DNA of 8,879 nt. Origin: Kiloniellales bacterium. GTDB lineage: Bacteria; Pseudomonadota; Alphaproteobacteria; Kiloniellales; JAKSBE01. The stretch is from NCBI GenBank assembly GCA_030067055.1, contig JASJAL010000107.1:1-8879 (forward strand), given 5' to 3'. The translations under genes and the position numbers were made by a program. Position 1 is the stretch's first letter. Each line of letters begins with the position of its first letter. Positions 6,896 to 8,879 of the stretch are shown piece by piece. The notes under the pieces were generated by a model. That model saw only the letters and a list, made by a program, of their open reading frames with translations. It did no database searches and was not told the origin of the DNA.

Positions 6896-7522
6896 CTAGT
6901 CCGAGGAGTCGCCCTCCTCGCCCTTGAGACGCGCCACCTCGGCTTCCAGTTCCTGGATGCGGGCCTTGAGCTTGCCAAGGCCCGGGGCGAGGTCTTCCTC
7001 GGTGAAGCGCGGGGTGATGTGCTGGGGGCAGTTGACGTCCCAGGCCTCGACGGTGAAGAGGATGGCGCGCTCGGGCTTGCCGGGATAGCCGGGATCGGCC
7101 AGGCGTTCGAGCAGGAAGGGGTCGTCCTCGATCACGCGGGCCCGGCCCCAGACCTTCACCCGGCGCCGGTTCGCGTAGTCTATCAGGAAGAGCTGGGCAC
7201 GGTCATTCTCCGAGAGATTGCCCAGCGAGATGTACTGCCGGTTGCCGCCGAAATCGGCGAAGCCCAGGGTCCGCTCGTCGATCACCTTTAGGAAGCCCTT
7301 GGGGCCGCCCCGGTGCTGGATGTAAGGCTGGCCTTCGGCGGAGGCAGTCGCCAGGTAGACGGAGTCGCGCTGAGCGAGGAAGGTGGCGAGGTCGGGGGTG
7401 ACGTTCGTCTTCCAGCCGCCCTTTTCCTCCATCCGGGCGTAGCCGGCGCGCGAGCCCAGCTTTTCCTGCATCGCCTTGACGGCGGGGGTGAAGGCGACGT
7501 CGCTGCTGGTGGTCCGGGTCAT
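6896..7522 (-). CDS. Pyridoxamine 5'-phosphate oxidase-family flavin-binding protein with C-terminal coiled coil
   Basis: This encodes a 208-residue cytosolic protein with a split-barrel PNPOx-like fold, a family that usually binds FMN or F420. The core begins near residue 43 (DLATFLAQRDSVYLATAS) and continues through GQPYIQHRGGPKGFLKV (64-80) and FADFGGNRQYISLGNLSEN (88-106). It ends with the family signature around VEAWDVNCPQHITPRF (158-173). Residues about 181-201 (LGKLKARIQELEAEVARLKG) show a heptad pattern of Leu/Ile and read as a short coiled coil, perhaps for oligomerisation. It is unlikely to be the vitamin B6 oxidase itself; the family includes many reductases and oxygenases of unknown substrate. 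Its ATG overlaps the stop codon of the small gene upstream (ATGA), and it is the third gene of the operon that starts with the CMD-like gene. It converges on the Rid gene. Confidence 0.9.
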   Translation of the reverse strand: MTRTTSSDVAFTPAVKAMQEKLGSRAGYARMEEKGGWKTNVTPDLATFLAQRDSVYLATASAEGQPYIQHRGGPKGFLKVIDERTLGFADFGGNRQYISLGNLSENDRAQLFLIDYANRRRVKVWGRARVIEDDPFLLERLADPGYPGKPERAILFTVEAWDVNCPQHITPRFTEEDLAPGLGKLKARIQELEAEVARLKGEEGDSSD

Positions 7523-7668
7523 GCGCAGGCCCCCTTGCCTTCGTCCTCTTGCGCGCGCGAAGGGTCGCGCACCTGGCCGTAGTTCTCGTAAGAGCCGAGC
7601 AGCTCGAGCAGCGCCGCGGTCTCGGCTGCGGCCTGGCTCTGCTTAGGGCTCGAAGTCTGTCTCTGCAT
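7519..7668 (-). CDS. Small hypothetical protein (49 aa), translationally coupled to the PNPOx gene
   Basis: I do not recognise this protein. ATG at 7668 has GGGAGAAGG just upstream (GGGAG seven bases before the start). The frame runs 49 codons to a TGA whose first two bases are the last two of the downstream ATG (GCATGACC), the classic ATGA overlap of coupled genes. About 40 of 49 codons end in G or C, like the neighbouring genes. The protein is polar: a Gln/Ser-rich start (MQRQTSSPKQSQ), an Ala/Leu amphipathic helix around residues 13-25 (AAAETAALLELLG), then SYENYGQVRDPS and an acidic-basic tail ending in GACA. There is no signal peptide or membrane segment. It lies between the CMD-like and PNPOx genes in the same operon, so a subunit or accessory role for one of them is plausible but unproven. 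Confidence 0.7.
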   Translation of the reverse strand: MQRQTSSPKQSQAAAETAALLELLGSYENYGQVRDPSRAQEDEGKGACA

Positions 7669-7689
7669 GATCCTTCTCCCGGCCGCGCC

Positions 7690-7713
7690 GCCGTCCGGAT
7701 CGGGCCGGACGGC
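7690..7713 (-). repeat. Perfect 9-bp inverted repeat in the CMD-small gene intergenic spacer
   Basis: GCCGTCCGG (7690-7698) and CCGGACGGC (7705-7713) are perfect inverted copies with a six-base loop, a very stable G/C hairpin in the operon mRNA. It lies 17 bases after the CMD stop codon and ends about 10 bases before the ribosome binding site of the small gene. No T run follows on the minus strand, so it does not look like a full terminator. A role in mRNA stability, processing or partial attenuation is more likely. Confidence 0.6.
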
Positions 7714-7730
7714 AGCCGCGGCAGTCTAGC

Positions 7731-8282
7731 TTACGCCGCCTTGGGCGCGGCGACCTCCACGACCGGGAAGTCGACCTCGGTCCGGGCGACGTGGTTGAAG
7801 TAGTTGGTGAAGATGTTGAGCGCGACGGTCGCGACGATCTCGCCGATGGTGGCATCGTCGGCCCCGGCGGCGCGGACCGCGGCAATGTCGTCGTCGCTCA
7901 CCCAGCCCTTCTTCTCGACCAGGGCGGTGGCGAAGGCGAGGACGGCCGCGGTCTTGGGATCCTCGGCCGCGCCGGTCAGGTTGCGCGCCGCCTCGGCGTC
8001 GCTCAGGCCCAAGCCCTTCCCGATGGCGGTGTGGGCAGAGGCGCAGTACTCGCAGACGTTGGCGCCGGCCACGGCCAGGGCGATCTGCTCGCGCTGGCGG
8101 GCGCTCAGACCGGTCCCCCCGAGGCTCTGGCTGAAGCCGAGGTAGCTCTCGAGCACCGCCGGCGAGGCGGCCATGGTGCGGAAGAGGTTGGGCACCACGC
8201 CCAGCTTCTTCTGGACGCCGTCCAGCAGGACCTTGGCCTTGCCTTCGGCGGCGGTGGGATCGATGGGGGTCAGACGCGGCAT
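7731..8282 (-). CDS. Carboxymuconolactone decarboxylase/AhpD-like peroxidase-related protein
   Basis: This encodes a 183-residue all-alpha protein of the AhpD/CMD superfamily. The redox signature is intact: E65 in ARQREQIALA, then C77-x-x-C80 and H84 in NVCEYCASAH, the same Glu/Cys-Cys/His layout that gives AhpD its alkylhydroperoxidase and thiol-relay activity. N-terminal VVPNLFRTMAASPAVLESYLGF is typical of the peroxidase-related (uncharacterised) branch, and the C-terminal helix ATVALNIFTNYFNHVA is the usual family ending. It is cytosolic, with no signal peptide. True decarboxylase activity is unlikely because CMD proper lacks this disulfide. ATG 8282 has AAAGGAG (8290-8296) seven bases upstream. 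It is the first gene of the operon under the promoter at 8364-8391 and is divergent from the tetR gene. Confidence 0.93.
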   Translation of the reverse strand: MPRLTPIDPTAAEGKAKVLLDGVQKKLGVVPNLFRTMAASPAVLESYLGFSQSLGGTGLSARQREQIALAVAGANVCEYCASAHTAIGKGLGLSDAEAARNLTGAAEDPKTAAVLAFATALVEKKGWVSDDDIAAVRAAGADDATIGEIVATVALNIFTNYFNHVARTEVDFPVVEVAAPKAA

Positions 8283-8363
8283 GGGGAGTCTCCTTTCACA
8301 TCTCTGTCGTCTTGAAACCTGGTCGTGCGGCGGGCCGGTGGGTTTTGCGCCGCTCTGACTCCC

Positions 8364-8391
8364 TAAATAGACAGACCTGTCTGTTTTTCAA
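8364..8391 (-). promoter_or_regulatory. Sigma70-type promoter of the CMD-small protein-PNPOx operon
   Basis: On the minus strand TTGAAA (8391-8386) and TATTTA (8369-8364) are separated by 16 bases. This is the best promoter match in the window and stands out as an A/T-rich patch in G/C-rich DNA. Transcription would begin near 8355, giving a leader of roughly 75 bases before the CMD start codon. Confidence 0.65.
8369..8384. promoter_or_regulatory. Probable TetR operator embedded in the promoter spacer
   Basis: The sequence AGACAGACCTGTCTGT contains two overlapping dyads: AGACAG-AC-CTGTCT (8369-8382) and ACAGAC-CT-GTCTGT (8371-8384). It fills the spacer between the -35 and -10 of the CMD operon promoter, so a bound dimer would block polymerase. 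TetR-family repressors commonly bind such short dyads in the gap between their gene and the divergent target, and the tetR gene starts 164 bases away. The assignment to this TetR is inference from position. Confidence 0.65.
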
Positions 8392-8514
8392 GAGGACGCG
8401 GTCGAGATTCTGGAGCCAGCCCATGATCCTTGATATCCGACCGAAAAGCCCGCATCTATGGGTCATGAGGATGCCAAGGCAAAAGCAACGCAATGCGATC
8501 CCGACCAATTGGCC

Positions 8515-8528
8515 AGACCGTCCTGTCC
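8515..8528. promoter_or_regulatory. Possible second, degenerate TetR operator before tetR
   Basis: AGACCGTCCTGTCC matches the first dyad AGACAGACCTGTCT at 11 of 14 positions and ends 19 bases before the tetR ATG, next to its ribosome binding site. It would suit autoregulation, but its own symmetry is poor and it may be chance. Confidence 0.25.
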
Positions 8529-8547
8529 AGTTGTTTGAGGTCCGGCC

Positions 8548-8879
8548 ATGACCGCGACCCGACGCGACCACCTGGTCGACACGGCGGCGAAGCTTTTCGC
8601 CCGCCACGGCTTCCACGCGACCGGCATCGACCGCATCCTGGCCGAGGCCGGGGTCGCCAAGATGACCCTCTACAAGCATTTCCGGTCCAAGGACGAGCTG
8701 ATCCTGGCCGCGCTCAGGCGCCGCGACGAGGAGTTCCGCAACTGGTTCCGGCGCCGGGTCGAGGCCAGGGCCGATGCGCCCCGCGCCCGGCTGCTGGCGG
8801 TCTTCGACGTCCTGGCGGAGTGGTTCGAGCAGCCCGACTTCGCCGGCTGCACCTTCGTCGCCGCGGCCGCCGAGTTCCA
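8548..8879 (+). CDS. TetR/AcrR-family transcriptional repressor (3' end beyond window)
   Basis: The first 110 codons of a TetR-family regulator are present. The N-terminal helix-turn-helix is complete: RRDHLVDTAAKLFARHGFHATGIDRILAEAGVAKMTLYKHFRSKDEL, approximately residues 5-51, with the recognition helix around VAKMTLYKHF. The start of the ligand domain follows, and GCTFVAAAAEF near the edge is a common motif in one TetR C-terminal subgroup. ATG 8548 is chosen because GAGG (8537-8540) lies seven bases upstream and the HTH begins right after it. It is divergent from the CMD operon and probably represses that operon through the dyad at 8369-8384. Its inducer cannot be inferred because the ligand pocket is mostly missing. 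Confidence 0.92.
   Translation, partial: MTATRRDHLVDTAAKLFARHGFHATGIDRILAEAGVAKMTLYKHFRSKDELILAALRRRDEEFRNWFRRRVEARADAPRARLLAVFDVLAEWFEQPDFAGCTFVAAAAEF

Noticed and set aside
8312..8551. A 79-codon plus-strand frame across the tetR-CMD intergenic region
   Set aside because: It would run through the promoter and operator, lacks a credible ribosome binding site and has A/T-rich third positions and composition unlike the neighbouring genes.

Overview
The window is a stretch of high-GC chromosome (G/C-rich third codon positions, long antisense shadow frames) from a Gram-negative bacterium. Two genes encode proteins with Sec-type signal peptides: a soluble PQQ sugar dehydrogenase of the YliI/Asd type and an M28 peptidase. 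Together with short dispersed palindromes built around a TTGACC/CTTGG core, this suggests an alphaproteobacterium. The taxon is an inference, not a demonstration. I see no rRNA, tRNA, CRISPR array, insertion sequence or phage gene.

Layout. (1) Positions 1-2442, minus strand: the first 814 codons of a large exported protein that joins a TolB/PD40-type beta-propeller to a PA-inserted M28 zinc aminopeptidase; its C-terminus lies beyond the left edge. (2) A divergent gap of 261 bases. (3) 2704-3383, plus: a dienelactone-hydrolase-family gene broken by a one-base deletion immediately after the active-site Cys codon. (4) 3461-4609, plus: an exported PQQ-dependent aldose sugar dehydrogenase. (5) 4735-5451, minus: a HAD-family hydrolase related to type II haloacid dehalogenases. 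Downstream of a degenerate palindrome, on the same strand, is an AraC-family regulator (5540-6307). (6) 6456-6872, plus: a Rid-family (YjgF-like) protein divergent from the AraC gene and lacking the usual active-site Arg. (7) 6896-8282, minus: a three-gene operon that, in transcription order, encodes an AhpD/carboxymuconolactone-decarboxylase-like CxxC protein, a 49-residue small protein, and a flavin-binding PNPOx-fold protein with a C-terminal coiled coil. The last two overlap by ATGA. (8) 8548-8879, plus: the N-terminal part of a divergent TetR-family repressor, cut by the right edge.

How the parts work together. The best-defined regulatory unit is the TetR/CMD operon. A near-perfect 16-base dyad lies exactly in the 16-base spacer between a good -35 (TTGAAA) and -10 (TATTTA) for the CMD operon, so a TetR dimer bound there would block RNA polymerase. 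A degenerate copy lies 20 bases before the tetR start and may give autoregulation. The genes it would control (a thiol-redox AhpD-fold protein and a flavin-fold protein) fit a response to a reactive or electrophilic small molecule, but the inducer cannot be read from sequence. The AraC gene lies divergent to the Rid gene and upstream of the HAD gene and could control either; this is context only.

I did not find a clearly new multi-gene defence or mobile system. The points most worth checking are the frameshift in the hydrolase, the uncatalogued small ORF translationally coupled to the PNPOx gene, the embedded operator, and the Arg-less Rid protein.
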